DNA of 64,000 bases from Pseudomonas sp. DG56-2 (GTDB lineage: Bacteria > Pseudomonadota > Gammaproteobacteria > Pseudomonadales > Pseudomonadaceae). Positions 9,322 to 21,475 of the stretch are shown piece by piece (the stretch's first letter is position 1; each line of letters opens with the position of its first letter). Under the pieces are notes generated by a model that was given only the letters and a program-made list of their open reading frames with translations, did no database searches and had not been told where the DNA came from. The position numbers and the translations under genes were made by a program. The DNA lies in assembly GCF_004803755.1 (NCBI RefSeq), contig NZ_CP032311.1, positions 1,380,501-1,444,500 on the forward strand, written 5' to 3'.

Positions 9322-9993
9322 ATGCGCGATTACCAATGGTTGCATGAGTACTGCCTGAATCGCTTCGGCTCCGCGGCGGCCCTGGAAGCCCATCTGCCCC
9401 AGGCCAGGAGCGCAGAGCAGCTGCGTGCGATCAGCGCCGATCGTTATCTGTCGACCTTGGCGTTGCGGGTGTTTCGCGCCGGGCTCAAGCACAGCCTGGT
9501 GGATTCCAAGTGGCCGGCTTTCGAGCAGGTGTTCTTTGGCTTCGATCCGCACAAGGTCGTGTTGATGGGCGCCGAGCACCTGGAGCGGCTGATGCAGGAC
9601 ACGCGCATCATTCGCCACCTGGGCAAGCTCAAGAGCGTGCCGCGCAATGCGCAGATGATGCTCGACGTGGAAAAGGAGCGGGGTAGCTTTGGTGCCCTGA
9701 TCGCCGATTGGCCGGTCACCGATATAGTCGGCTTATGGAAGTACCTGGCCAAGCATGGCAACCAGATGGGTGGGTTGTCGGCACCGCGCTTCCTGCGCAT
9801 GGTGGGCAAGGATACGTTCATTCCGACCAATGACATGAGCGCAGCGCTGATCGCCCAGGACATCATCGACAAGCCACCGACCAGCCAGCGCGACCTGGCG
9901 TTGGTCCAGGCTGCTTTCAATCAGTGGCACGCTGAAAGCGGCCGGCCGTTGTGTCAGTTGTCGGTGATGCTCGCGCACACCGTCAATCATTGA
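9322..9993 (+). CDS. DNA-3-methyladenine glycosylase I-like protein
   Basis: 223-residue protein related to the Tag family of alkylated-adenine DNA glycosylases. Visible family features are an early YLSTLALRVFRAGLKHSLVDSKWPAFEQVFFGFD segment and the central PRNAQMML / GLWKYLAKHGNQMGG region. The zinc-binding Cys/His set of E. coli Tag is not evident, so it may be a diverged paralogue; in Pseudomonas genomes it is usually annotated as a Tag-like glycosylase. Substrate and activity are inferred. It directly follows ttcA. Confidence 0.72.
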   Translation: MRDYQWLHEYCLNRFGSAAALEAHLPQARSAEQLRAISADRYLSTLALRVFRAGLKHSLVDSKWPAFEQVFFGFDPHKVVLMGAEHLERLMQDTRIIRHLGKLKSVPRNAQMMLDVEKERGSFGALIADWPVTDIVGLWKYLAKHGNQMGGLSAPRFLRMVGKDTFIPTNDMSAALIAQDIIDKPPTSQRDLALVQAAFNQWHAESGRPLCQLSVMLAHTVNH

Positions 9994-10049
9994 GGGGCCT
10001 GCCGGGTGATGCCGGCTTAGCCACCCGGTAGAGCGAGCTTGCGCCGCGA

Positions 10050-11414
<1,365 letters not shown>

Positions 11415-11500
11415 GTTCGGGTCGCATCCAGCAGGGTGTGGCAGCTATTCTAACCGCAGCGACTTCGCATTTTGCTTGAATCTTCGAGAAGGATTGACCC

Positions 11501-11965
11501 ATGACAAGGCGTTTGGCAGCAGCACTGGCCATCACCGCGAGTTTGTTGCTCAGCGGTTGCGGTGCAGATTATGGCCTGGACCAGAACGGCCAGACCGTGA
11601 AAGCCGAGCAGATCGACGGGCACTGGCTGGTGCTCAATTACTGGGCGGAATGGTGCGGGCCATGCCGTACTGAAATCCCCGAACTCAATGCTGCCGCCAA
11701 GCAATGGCAGGCGCAAGGCATCAAGGTTGTGGGCGTCAACTTCGACGGCCTGCAAGGCGATGATCTGAAAAAGGCCACCGAGGCCCTGAATATCGGCTTC
11801 ACCGTCTTGGCCCAGGACCCGGCTGAACGTTATGAACTGCCACGTAGCGAAGCGTTGCCTGTCACCTACATCATCGATGACAAAGGCAAGGTACGCGAGC
11901 AGTTGATGGGCGAGCAGACACTGGAAGGACTGAACGCAAAGATCAAAGCGCTCAAGGAGAGCTGA
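11501..11965 (+). CDS. TlpA-type thioredoxin-like lipoprotein
   Basis: 154-residue lipoprotein: signal peptide with lipobox LLLSGC (lipidated Cys20), then a thioredoxin domain with active-site WCGPC (Cys52, Cys55) and a cis-proline in SEALPVTYIID. It should act as an extracytoplasmic thiol-disulfide reductant, like TlpA/ResA proteins. Partner proteins are unknown and no cytochrome c assembly genes are adjacent. The ATG at 11501 is the only start that keeps the lipoprotein signal. Confidence 0.88.
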   Translation: MTRRLAAALAITASLLLSGCGADYGLDQNGQTVKAEQIDGHWLVLNYWAEWCGPCRTEIPELNAAAKQWQAQGIKVVGVNFDGLQGDDLKKATEALNIGFTVLAQDPAERYELPRSEALPVTYIIDDKGKVREQLMGEQTLEGLNAKIKALKES

Positions 11966-12035
11966 AGCTGCAAGCTGCAAGCTGCAAGGAAGAGCAGGAT
12001 GTGCACCACCTGCTTTTGCTTGAGGCTTGCAGCTT
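11965..12035. repeat. Tandem AAGCTGC heptamers with distant inverted copy
   Basis: Three exact tandem copies of AAGCTGC occupy 11965-11985, beginning at the tlpA-like stop codon. An inverted copy (GCTTGCAGCTT) lies at 12025-12035. The transcript could fold into alternative hairpins pairing any of the three copies with the inverted one. Heptamer arrays of this type recur between Pseudomonas genes. It lies between two convergent genes and may act as a terminator. Confidence 0.6.
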
Positions 12036-12052
12036 AACGCTCGCAGCTACCG

Positions 12053-12457
12053 TCAACCCTCTTCAGGCCAAAAGCGCAGTGGCTTGCCTTCAGTAGGCCA
12101 GAAGCGTACTTGTTCGATTGGCGAGATGTCCCAGCGCTGCACGGTCTCCAGAGCCTGGAGGAAGCGCTTTTCCTGTTCCATCAAAGCCGGTGCGCACATT
12201 TTGCGGGTGCTGCCGACTTTGCCGAAGGTGATTTTGTCGCCGTCGAGCTGGTAGGGCGCGAACCAGTGGTTGCAACCGCCATTGCCATACGCCCGGCCAT
12301 CGCTGGCCAGGGTCAGGGTCAGGTGGCTGTAGTCCATCAGTGGGCGCTCGCCAATCCATTCCAGCAGGTAGCTACGCTCCTGCTCCAGCTTCATCGGCTC
12401 GGCAGCGCAGCCCAGCAGCGCTGTGCCGGTCAGTGCCGCGAGCAGCAGGTTTTTCAC
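12053..12457 (-). CDS. META-domain lipoprotein (HslJ-like)
   Basis: 134-residue predicted lipoprotein. Signal sequence VKNLLLAALTGTALLGC gives a lipidated Cys near residue 17. The body carries META-domain hallmarks: the GNGGCNHWFAPY core, the FGKVGSTRKMCAPALMEQEKRFLQAL segment and the C-terminal strand. The related HslJ is linked to novobiocin resistance and heat shock, but the mechanism is unknown. The GTG at 12457 overlaps the upstream stop (GTGA) and has GGAG upstream, so it is preferred over ATG 12475. Confidence 0.78.
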   Translation of the reverse strand: MKNLLLAALTGTALLGCAAEPMKLEQERSYLLEWIGERPLMDYSHLTLTLASDGRAYGNGGCNHWFAPYQLDGDKITFGKVGSTRKMCAPALMEQEKRFLQALETVQRWDISPIEQVRFWPTEGKPLRFWPEEG

Positions 12458-12891
12458 TGGGCCGTCTCCTTGCATGTCGGGCACAGGTGCTTGTCGCCAC
12501 GGCTGCTCCAGCCAAGCTCGGCGATGCGTGCACTGGCGGCTGGCTGCAAGGCTTTATTGCCAAGCTTGGCGTCTACCGCGAACTCGAAGCTGAGGTTGGC
12601 CTGGCAACTGTCGCAATTGACTTCCCAGGTGTGGATCGCCAGTTCGCCGAACACCGGGCCACTGGCAACCGCGACCCATTGGCCGGTCGGGTTGATCAAG
12701 TGGCGTACGGTTTCCACGGTCAGGCGCATGGACAAGTCCTTGCTGCCCTTGAGGGTGACCAACAGCACGTCGTTTTTCTTGATCGAACCACCATTGCCGG
12801 TCACTTGGTAGCGACCCGGCACCAGGGCGCGGCATTCGATCAGGGTGTACTGCGGATTAAACAGGGTGTAGCGGAAATCGTGTTCGACCAT
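12454..12891 (-). CDS. Conserved hypothetical protein with two CxxC pairs
   Basis: 145-residue protein of unknown function. It begins MVEHDFRYTLFNPQYTL, has a mostly beta middle part, and contains two cysteine pairs, NCDSCQANLSF and LCPTCKE, separated by about 45 residues. These could form a zinc ribbon. No signal peptide. The start at 12891 is chosen as the first well-placed Met after a stretch of low-quality upstream frame. Stop overlaps the start of the META lipoprotein gene (GTGA), so the two are made together. Confidence 0.65.
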   Translation of the reverse strand: MVEHDFRYTLFNPQYTLIECRALVPGRYQVTGNGGSIKKNDVLLVTLKGSKDLSMRLTVETVRHLINPTGQWVAVASGPVFGELAIHTWEVNCDSCQANLSFEFAVDAKLGNKALQPAASARIAELGWSSRGDKHLCPTCKETAQ

Positions 12892-12922
12892 GGGTCCTCC
12901 AAATCTGCCGCGTATCCTAGCA

Positions 12923-13912
12923 TCAACCCTCGACCAAGTTCTGCGGATTGCCTGCCGCCCAGCGGGTAATGTTGTCCAGCGTAGTTGTGGCAATGGCTGC
13001 CAGTGCTTCGCGGGTGAGGAACGCCTGGTGGGCGGTGACGATTACGTTGGGGAAGGTCAGCAAGCGCGCCAACACATCGTCCTGCAATGGCAGGTCGGAG
13101 CGGTCCTCGAAAAACAACTGGGCCTCCTCTTCGTAGACGTCCAGGCCCAGATAGCCCAGTTGACCGTCTTTCAACGCCTCGATCAGCGCTGGTGTGTCAA
13201 TCAACGCGCCGCGACCGGTGTTGATCAACATGGCCCCCGGCTGCAACTGGGCAAGGCTTTGTGGGTTGATCAGGTGACGCGTCTGTTCGGTCAAAGGGCA
13301 ATGCAGGCTGATGATCTGCGCCTGGCGCAACAACTCCGGCAGCTCAAGATAGGTGGCGCCCAACGCCAGCAACTCAGGGTTGGGGTAGGGGTCATACGCC
13401 AGCAGCTTGCAGCCGAAGCCGGCCATGATGCGTGCGAAGGTGGCACCAATCTGACCAGTGCCGACCACGCCGACCGTTTTGCCATGCAGATCGAAGCCGG
13501 TCAGCCCGTGAAGGCTGAAGTTGCCTTCGCGGGTGCGGTTGTAGGCGCGGTGCAGGCGGCGGTTCAGCGCCAGGATCAGGGCGACGGCATGTTCCGCCAC
13601 GGCGTGCGGTGAGTAGGCCGGGACCCGTACCACTGCCAGGCCCAGGCGTTTGGCTGCGGCCAGGTCGACATGGTTGTAGCCGGCCGAACGCAGGGCGATC
13701 AGGCGAGTGCCGCCGTCGGCGAGGCGCTTGAGCACGTCGGCGTTCAAATCGTCATTGATGAAAGCGCACACCACTTCATGGCCGTTGGCCAGGGCTGCGG
13801 TGTCTTCAGTCAGGCGCGCCGGTTGAAAGTGCAGGTCCAGGCCGTGGCGTGCCGCAGCACTGGTAAAACTGTCCTGGTCGTAGGTCTGGCTACTGAAAAA
13901 CAATACGCGCAT
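12923..13912 (-). CDS. ldhA: D-lactate dehydrogenase LdhA
   Basis: 329-residue cytoplasmic NAD-dependent 2-hydroxyacid dehydrogenase that reduces pyruvate to D-lactate. The nucleotide-binding motif GTGQIG (residues 151-156) is followed by catalytic Arg in [11 protein letters not shown], Glu in [16 protein letters not shown] (the LdhA-type insertion) and the terminal His in VTAHQAFLT. Length equals E. coli LdhA. It ends 32 bases before the start of the CxxC protein and probably shares its transcript. Confidence 0.94.
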   Translation of the reverse strand: MRVLFFSSQTYDQDSFTSAAARHGLDLHFQPARLTEDTAALANGHEVVCAFINDDLNADVLKRLADGGTRLIALRSAGYNHVDLAAAKRLGLAVVRVPAYSPHAVAEHAVALILALNRRLHRAYNRTREGNFSLHGLTGFDLHGKTVGVVGTGQIGATFARIMAGFGCKLLAYDPYPNPELLALGATYLELPELLRQAQIISLHCPLTEQTRHLINPQSLAQLQPGAMLINTGRGALIDTPALIEALKDGQLGYLGLDVYEEEAQLFFEDRSDLPLQDDVLARLLTFPNVIVTAHQAFLTREALAAIATTTLDNITRWAAGNPQNLVEG

Positions 13913-13977
13913 GGAGTCATCCTGAGTCGATTGCGAACAAGTCTAACCGCGGGCGCCAGTGTTGAACTTGCTTTGGA

Positions 13978-16731
<2,754 letters not shown>

Positions 16732-16903
16732 GCAACTCTCCTGTGCCTGGCAAGTGCTGTAGCCGCCCTCAGCACACGTTGTGCGGGCAAGACGGAAAAG
16801 TACCGCGCCTTCTCGCGCATTGCACCCATTTGTATCTACTTTTGACTCTGGGCAATTCGCCCACCTCAAATCAACCAGCAGTTGCGGGTTGCCTGTGCAA
16901 GAC

Positions 16904-16926
16904 AATTGCTCAATAATCGCGCAATT
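16904..16926. promoter_or_regulatory. Inverted repeat upstream of the PirR-like gene
   Basis: AATTGC-N11-GCAATT forms a 23-base dyad between the divergent gacS and PirR-like genes, 22-44 bases before the pirR-like ATG, with two CAATTG hexamers 19 bases apart. It could be an operator or a promoter-proximal hairpin. The binding protein is unknown and it does not match a Fur box. Confidence 0.4.
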
Positions 16927-16947
16927 GAGAATTACTAGCAGCAGCCA

Positions 16948-17667
16948 ATGAATCCCGTAGCTATTAGCGAGTCCAGCATTCTTGCCATCGAGGACGATCC
17001 GGTCCTCGGTGCCCATTTGCACGAAGAACTGCAGCGTGGCGGCTTCAAGGTCACCTGGTGCAAGAATGGCCTGGATGGTTTGGATGCTGCGCGCGCGTCG
17101 CGTTTTGATGTCGTTCTGATGGACATTCTGCTTCCAGGTCTGAACGGCCTGGATGTGTTGGCCAAGTTGCGTGAAAAAAGTTCGACGCCGGTCATCATGA
17201 TGTCGGCCCTGGGCGCAGAAGCGGATCGCATCAGTGGTTTTCAGCGGGGTGCTGATGATTACCTGCCCAAGCCGTTCAGCATGGTTGAGTTGCAGGTACG
17301 AATTGAAGCGATCCTGCGCCGCGTTGCTCTGGAACGCCGTCGCCAGCAGCCAGCTCCCACCCCGCAGGTCGGGGCGCTACAGTTCGACGAGCAGACCTGC
17401 GATGTGTGCTGCGACGATCGTTGGGCGGGCCTGACCCTCAGTGAATACCGCCTGCTCGACACTTTGCACCGCAGCCATGAGGAAGTGCTGAGCAAGGCCT
17501 TCCTCTATCAGCAGGTGCTGCAGCGTGGCTATTCCCGGCATGATCGCAGCCTGGACATGCATGTCAGCCAGATCCGCCGAAAGCTCAAGGCCATCGGTTA
17601 CCAGGAGCGTGAAGTGCGCACTGTGTGGGGCAAGGGTTATGTGCTCAGTGCGGCAGAGGTCAACTGA
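16948..17667 (+). CDS. OmpR-family response regulator, PirR-like
   Basis: 239-residue regulator with a receiver domain (acidic EDD near residue 16, Asp59 in VLMDILLPGLNG, Lys in DDYLPKPF) and a winged-helix DNA-binding domain ending LDMHVSQIRRKL and VWGKGYVL. In P. aeruginosa the equivalent locus between gacS and cysM holds pirR-pirS-pirA, which controls ferric enterobactin uptake. Position and class therefore suggest PirR, but the receptor gene pirA is missing here. The target may differ, so no gene symbol is assigned. Confidence 0.85.
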   Translation: MNPVAISESSILAIEDDPVLGAHLHEELQRGGFKVTWCKNGLDGLDAARASRFDVVLMDILLPGLNGLDVLAKLREKSSTPVIMMSALGAEADRISGFQRGADDYLPKPFSMVELQVRIEAILRRVALERRRQQPAPTPQVGALQFDEQTCDVCCDDRWAGLTLSEYRLLDTLHRSHEEVLSKAFLYQQVLQRGYSRHDRSLDMHVSQIRRKLKAIGYQEREVRTVWGKGYVLSAAEVN

Positions 17668-17668
17668 A

Positions 17669-19012
17669 TTGCCCAATCGCCACTCGTTGTTCTGGAAACT
17701 GGCCATTCTTCTGATCGGCTTTTGCCTGCTGATGATCGGTCTGAGCATGAGCTGGGGCCGTCATATGGAAACCCAGAATGCCTTTCTCTCCGATGACGCT
17801 CGTGCCACCTTGACCGGCTATGCCGCCGAGGCCGAGCAAGCCTGGGAGCAGGGCGGCCAGGCTGGGGTGGATGCATGGCTGGCCGAGATGGCCGACAGGG
17901 AAGATACCTGGATGGCAGTGCTGGGCGAGGATTTGCAGTCGTTGAGCAGCACACCGCTGCTGTCTGAGCAAAGCCGCAAGATAACCTTTTTACGTGGCAT
18001 CGATTGGCCCGTGAGCCGACGGGTAATCGGCCTGCCATGGATGCGTGTACCGTTTGTGCAGCACCCGGAACGAGGGTTGCTGGTAGTGGAGTTGCCAGAG
18101 CGCCTGATGCCCGGCCAATACCGCCTGTTCTGGCAGTTCATCACCAATGGCGTGATCCCCGGACTGTTCACCCTGCTGCTGTGCGTCGGGCTGTATCGCA
18201 TGTTGATCATGCCGTTGATCCAGTTGCGTGAGCAGGCCAATGCCTGGCGGGCGGATCGTTTGTCGGCGCGGGTCGCCAGCAGCACCACCAGTCGTCAGGA
18301 CGAACTGGGTGAGCTGGGGCGCGCATTCGATGACATGGCCGAGCGGCTGCAAGGCACCGTCGCGTTGCAACAGCAGCTGTTGCGCGACCTTTCCCATGAG
18401 TTGCGCACCCCGCTGAGCCGCCTGCGCGTGGCCTGCGAAGGTGAAACCGATGCCGGGCAACTGCGTGAGCGCCTGGGGCGCGAGGTCGATTGCATGCAGC
18501 GCCTGGTCGAAGACGCCCTGCAGTTGGCCTGGCTCGATACCGAGCGCGCGCCGATGAGCAAGGAGCCGATCCAGATCCAGGCGCTGTGGGAAATGCTCGC
18601 CGAAGACGCCTGCTTCGAAAGCACGTGGCCGTCATCGCAATTACGTTGCGATGTTGGTCCCGCGTGCTGGGTGCAGGGCAACCTCAATAGCCTGGCCCAA
18701 GCCTTGGAAAACATTCTGCGCAATGCCATCCGCCACTCGCCGGCCAATGGTGTGATTCGCCTGGGTGGTCAGCGCCAGGGCGAGCACTGGCTGCTGTGGC
18801 TGGAAGACCAGGGTGGCGGTGTGGCCGAGGGCGAACTTGAACGGATCTTCGCCCCCTTCGCCCGCCTGGATGGCTCGCGCCCTGGAGACGGCGGCTTCGG
18901 CCTGGGCCTGAGCATTGCGCGCAACGCAGTCGTGCGCCAGGGCGGACGCCTATGGGCGCAGAACACAGGCCAAGGCCTGCGCCTGAACTTCCAGCTCCCC
19001 GCCTCAGCCTGA
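17669..19012 (+). CDS. Sensor histidine kinase, PirS-like
   Basis: 447-residue membrane kinase: helix at about residues 7-28, periplasmic domain of about 130 residues, second helix (FITNGVIPGLFTLLLCVGLYRML), HAMP, H-box LSHELRTPLSRLR, N-box NILRNAIRHS, and G-boxes EDQGGGV and GFGLGLSIA. The start is taken as TTG at 17669, one base after the regulator's stop, giving MPNRHSLFWKL with GAGGT about 10 bases upstream. No ATG fits before the first helix. Cognate partner of the regulator just upstream; the signal is unknown. Confidence 0.86.
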   Translation: MPNRHSLFWKLAILLIGFCLLMIGLSMSWGRHMETQNAFLSDDARATLTGYAAEAEQAWEQGGQAGVDAWLAEMADREDTWMAVLGEDLQSLSSTPLLSEQSRKITFLRGIDWPVSRRVIGLPWMRVPFVQHPERGLLVVELPERLMPGQYRLFWQFITNGVIPGLFTLLLCVGLYRMLIMPLIQLREQANAWRADRLSARVASSTTSRQDELGELGRAFDDMAERLQGTVALQQQLLRDLSHELRTPLSRLRVACEGETDAGQLRERLGREVDCMQRLVEDALQLAWLDTERAPMSKEPIQIQALWEMLAEDACFESTWPSSQLRCDVGPACWVQGNLNSLAQALENILRNAIRHSPANGVIRLGGQRQGEHWLLWLEDQGGGVAEGELERIFAPFARLDGSRPGDGGFGLGLSIARNAVVRQGGRLWAQNTGQGLRLNFQLPASA

Positions 19013-19115
19013 AGTTTATAGCTTTCCGGCATAAGCCCAGTACATTGCGTGATATGGACAGGGCACTTTTGCCGGTATGATAGGCGCCCCCGCAGTCTGG
19101 ATTGCGAACTACGCC

Positions 19116-20018
19116 ATGACCTTGCAGTACCCAACCATCGCCGATTGCGTCGGCAACACGCCTCTGGTCCGCCTGCAGCGCATTGCCGGTGAAACCAGCA
19201 ACACCCTCCTGCTCAAGCTTGAAGGTAATAACCCGGCAGGTTCGGTCAAGGACCGACCCGCGCTATCGATGATCACCCGAGCCGAACTGCGTGGGCAGAT
19301 CAAGCCAGGCGATACGTTGATCGAAGCGACCTCGGGTAATACCGGCATCGCCTTGGCCATGGCGGCGGCGATCAAGGGTTACAAGATGATCCTGATCATG
19401 CCCGACAACTCCAGTGCCGAGCGCAAGGCAGCGATGACCGCCTATGGTGCCGAGTTGATTCTGGTCAGCAAGGAAGAAGGCATGGAAGGCGCCCGCGACC
19501 TTGCCGACCGTCTGCAGGCCGATGGCCGTGGCCTGGTGCTGGACCAGTTCGGCAACGGTGACAATCCAGAAGCGCACTATGTCAGCACAGGGCCCGAGAT
19601 CTGGCAGCAGACCCAGGGCAGCATTACTCATTTCGTCAGTTCCATGGGTACCACCGGCACCATCATGGGCTGCTCGCGTTACCTCAAGGAGCAGAACCCG
19701 GCCGTGCAAATCGTTGGCTTGCAGCCGATGGAAGGCTCGGCGATTCCGGGCATCCGCCGCTGGCCGCAAGAATACCTGCCGAAAATCTACCAGTCCGATC
19801 GCGTTGATCGCGTGGTCGACATGGCGCAGGTCGAAGCAGAAGAAACGACGCGTCGGCTGGCGCGAGAAGAGGGCATTTTCTGCGGCGTGTCCTCGGGTGG
19901 TGCAGTGGCGGCGATGTTGCGCCTGTCGCGTGAACTGGAAAACGCCGTGATCGTGGCGATTATTTGTGACCGTGGCGACCGTTACCTGTCGACCGGCATT
20001 TTCGACGCGGCGAACTGA
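19116..20018 (+). CDS. cysM: O-acetylserine sulfhydrylase B (cysteine synthase CysM)
   Basis: 300-residue PLP enzyme that makes cysteine from O-acetylserine and sulfide or thiosulfate. The PLP lysine is Lys45 in [24 protein letters not shown] binds substrate and [11 protein letters not shown] binds the PLP phosphate. The shorter, CysM-type C-terminus with [11 protein letters not shown] is present. The ATG at 19116 starts the standard [21 protein letters not shown]. The TGA overlaps the rlmD ATG by one base. Confidence 0.95.
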   Translation: MTLQYPTIADCVGNTPLVRLQRIAGETSNTLLLKLEGNNPAGSVKDRPALSMITRAELRGQIKPGDTLIEATSGNTGIALAMAAAIKGYKMILIMPDNSSAERKAAMTAYGAELILVSKEEGMEGARDLADRLQADGRGLVLDQFGNGDNPEAHYVSTGPEIWQQTQGSITHFVSSMGTTGTIMGCSRYLKEQNPAVQIVGLQPMEGSAIPGIRRWPQEYLPKIYQSDRVDRVVDMAQVEAEETTRRLAREEGIFCGVSSGGAVAAMLRLSRELENAVIVAIICDRGDRYLSTGIFDAAN

Positions 20019-21376
20019 TGTCCAAAAGTAAACGCAACAGCGGTCTGCGCTTCCAGCCGACCGGCGGCAGCCGTGCACCACAGATTCCTACGGGAAAAAA
20101 GCAACGCCTGCGCATTGAGCGCCTGGCGGGGGATGGCCGTGGCATCGCCTTTTTCGAGGGGCGTACCTGGTTTGTCAGTGGTGCGCTTGCCGAAGAAGAG
20201 GTTGAGGCCCGGGTCCTCAATACCCATGGCAAGGTCGTCGAGGCACGCCTGGAGCGTGTTTTCAATGCCAGCCCGGACCGCCGCGAAGCGCCGTGCAAGC
20301 ATTTCGATCGGTGTGGCGGCTGCAACCTGCAGCACTTGGCCCACGCTGATCAGTTGAACATCAAGCAGCGCTTGCTCGCTGAGCAGTTGCAGCGGGTGGC
20401 CGGTGTGGTACCCGAGCAATGGGTCGCGCCGTTGACCGGACCTGAGTTCGGTTACCGGCGTCGGGCGCGCGTTGCGGTGCGTTGGGACGTCAAGGCGAAG
20501 AAGCTTGACGTCGGCTTTCGTGCCGAGGCCAGCCAGGACATCGTCGCCATCGAAGAGTGCCCGGTACTGGTACAACCCTTGCAGTCGATCATGCGTCACC
20601 TGCCAATGCTCTTGCAGAGTCTGAGCAAGGCGCAGGTGATTGGGCATGTCGAATTGTTCAGTGGCACGGCGTTGGCCTTGCTGGTGCGCCATACCGCTGC
20701 ACTGGCTGAGGGCGACCAGGCGCGCTTGCAGGCATTCTGCAATGAGGCAGGTGTACAGCTATGGTTACAAGGCGAGGGTGAACCTTCGGCTGTCGAGGCA
20801 GGTCAGACCCTCGGCTTTACCCTGGCACCCTGGAATCTCGAGCTTGCCTACCGGCCTGGAGATTTCGTGCAGGTGAATGCCGAGGTCAACACCGCGATGA
20901 TCGAGCAGGCGCTGCAATGGCTGGCGCCAAAGGCTGACGAGCGGGTGCTGGATTTGTTCTGCGGCCTGGGCAATTTCGCCCTGCCGCTGGCTCGGCAGGC
21001 ACGTGAAGTGGTGGCAGTGGAAGGTGTACAGGCAATGGTCGAGCGAGCAGCGGCTAATGCACGAAGCAACAATTTGCATAATGTGCAGTTTTTTCAGGCC
21101 GATTTATCGCAGCCATTGTCCGCCTCTGGCTGGGCCGCTGGGGGCTTTTCTGCGGTACTCTTGGATCCACCGCGAGACGGTGCTTTCGAGGTGGTGCGAA
21201 AAATCGCAGACCTCGGTGCGAAGCGTCTTGTATATGTATCGTGCAATCCGGCAACCCTGGCCCGCGACACGCTCGAGCTGGTCAGGCAGGGTTACCGGTT
21301 AAAATGTGCCGGGATTCTCGACATGTTTCCTCAGACGGCGCATGTCGAAGCCATGGCGTTATTCGAAGCGGGCTAG
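20018..21376 (+). CDS. rlmD: 23S rRNA (uracil-1939 C5) methyltransferase RlmD
   Basis: 452-residue SAM-dependent methyltransferase (formerly RumA/YgcA). An N-terminal TRAM domain (about 25-85) is followed by the iron-sulfur cysteines Cys93, Cys99 and Cys102 ([10 protein letters not shown]), SAM-binding [16 protein letters not shown], and the catalytic Cys in [12 protein letters not shown]. Length fits the Pseudomonas family. It is translationally coupled to cysM and followed 99 bases later by relA, a conserved neighbourhood. Confidence 0.95.
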   Translation: MSKSKRNSGLRFQPTGGSRAPQIPTGKKQRLRIERLAGDGRGIAFFEGRTWFVSGALAEEEVEARVLNTHGKVVEARLERVFNASPDRREAPCKHFDRCGGCNLQHLAHADQLNIKQRLLAEQLQRVAGVVPEQWVAPLTGPEFGYRRRARVAVRWDVKAKKLDVGFRAEASQDIVAIEECPVLVQPLQSIMRHLPMLLQSLSKAQVIGHVELFSGTALALLVRHTAALAEGDQARLQAFCNEAGVQLWLQGEGEPSAVEAGQTLGFTLAPWNLELAYRPGDFVQVNAEVNTAMIEQALQWLAPKADERVLDLFCGLGNFALPLARQAREVVAVEGVQAMVERAAANARSNNLHNVQFFQADLSQPLSASGWAAGGFSAVLLDPPRDGAFEVVRKIADLGAKRLVYVSCNPATLARDTLELVRQGYRLKCAGILDMFPQTAHVEAMALFEAG

Positions 21377-21475
21377 CGGGACTGGCGCGTCAGGCGCTGC
21401 ACCTCGGGTCCGGCAGGGGCAGCACCAGTGATTTCAAGCGCATCGTGAATGCGCTGTAGGGAAAGGTAAACAAAG

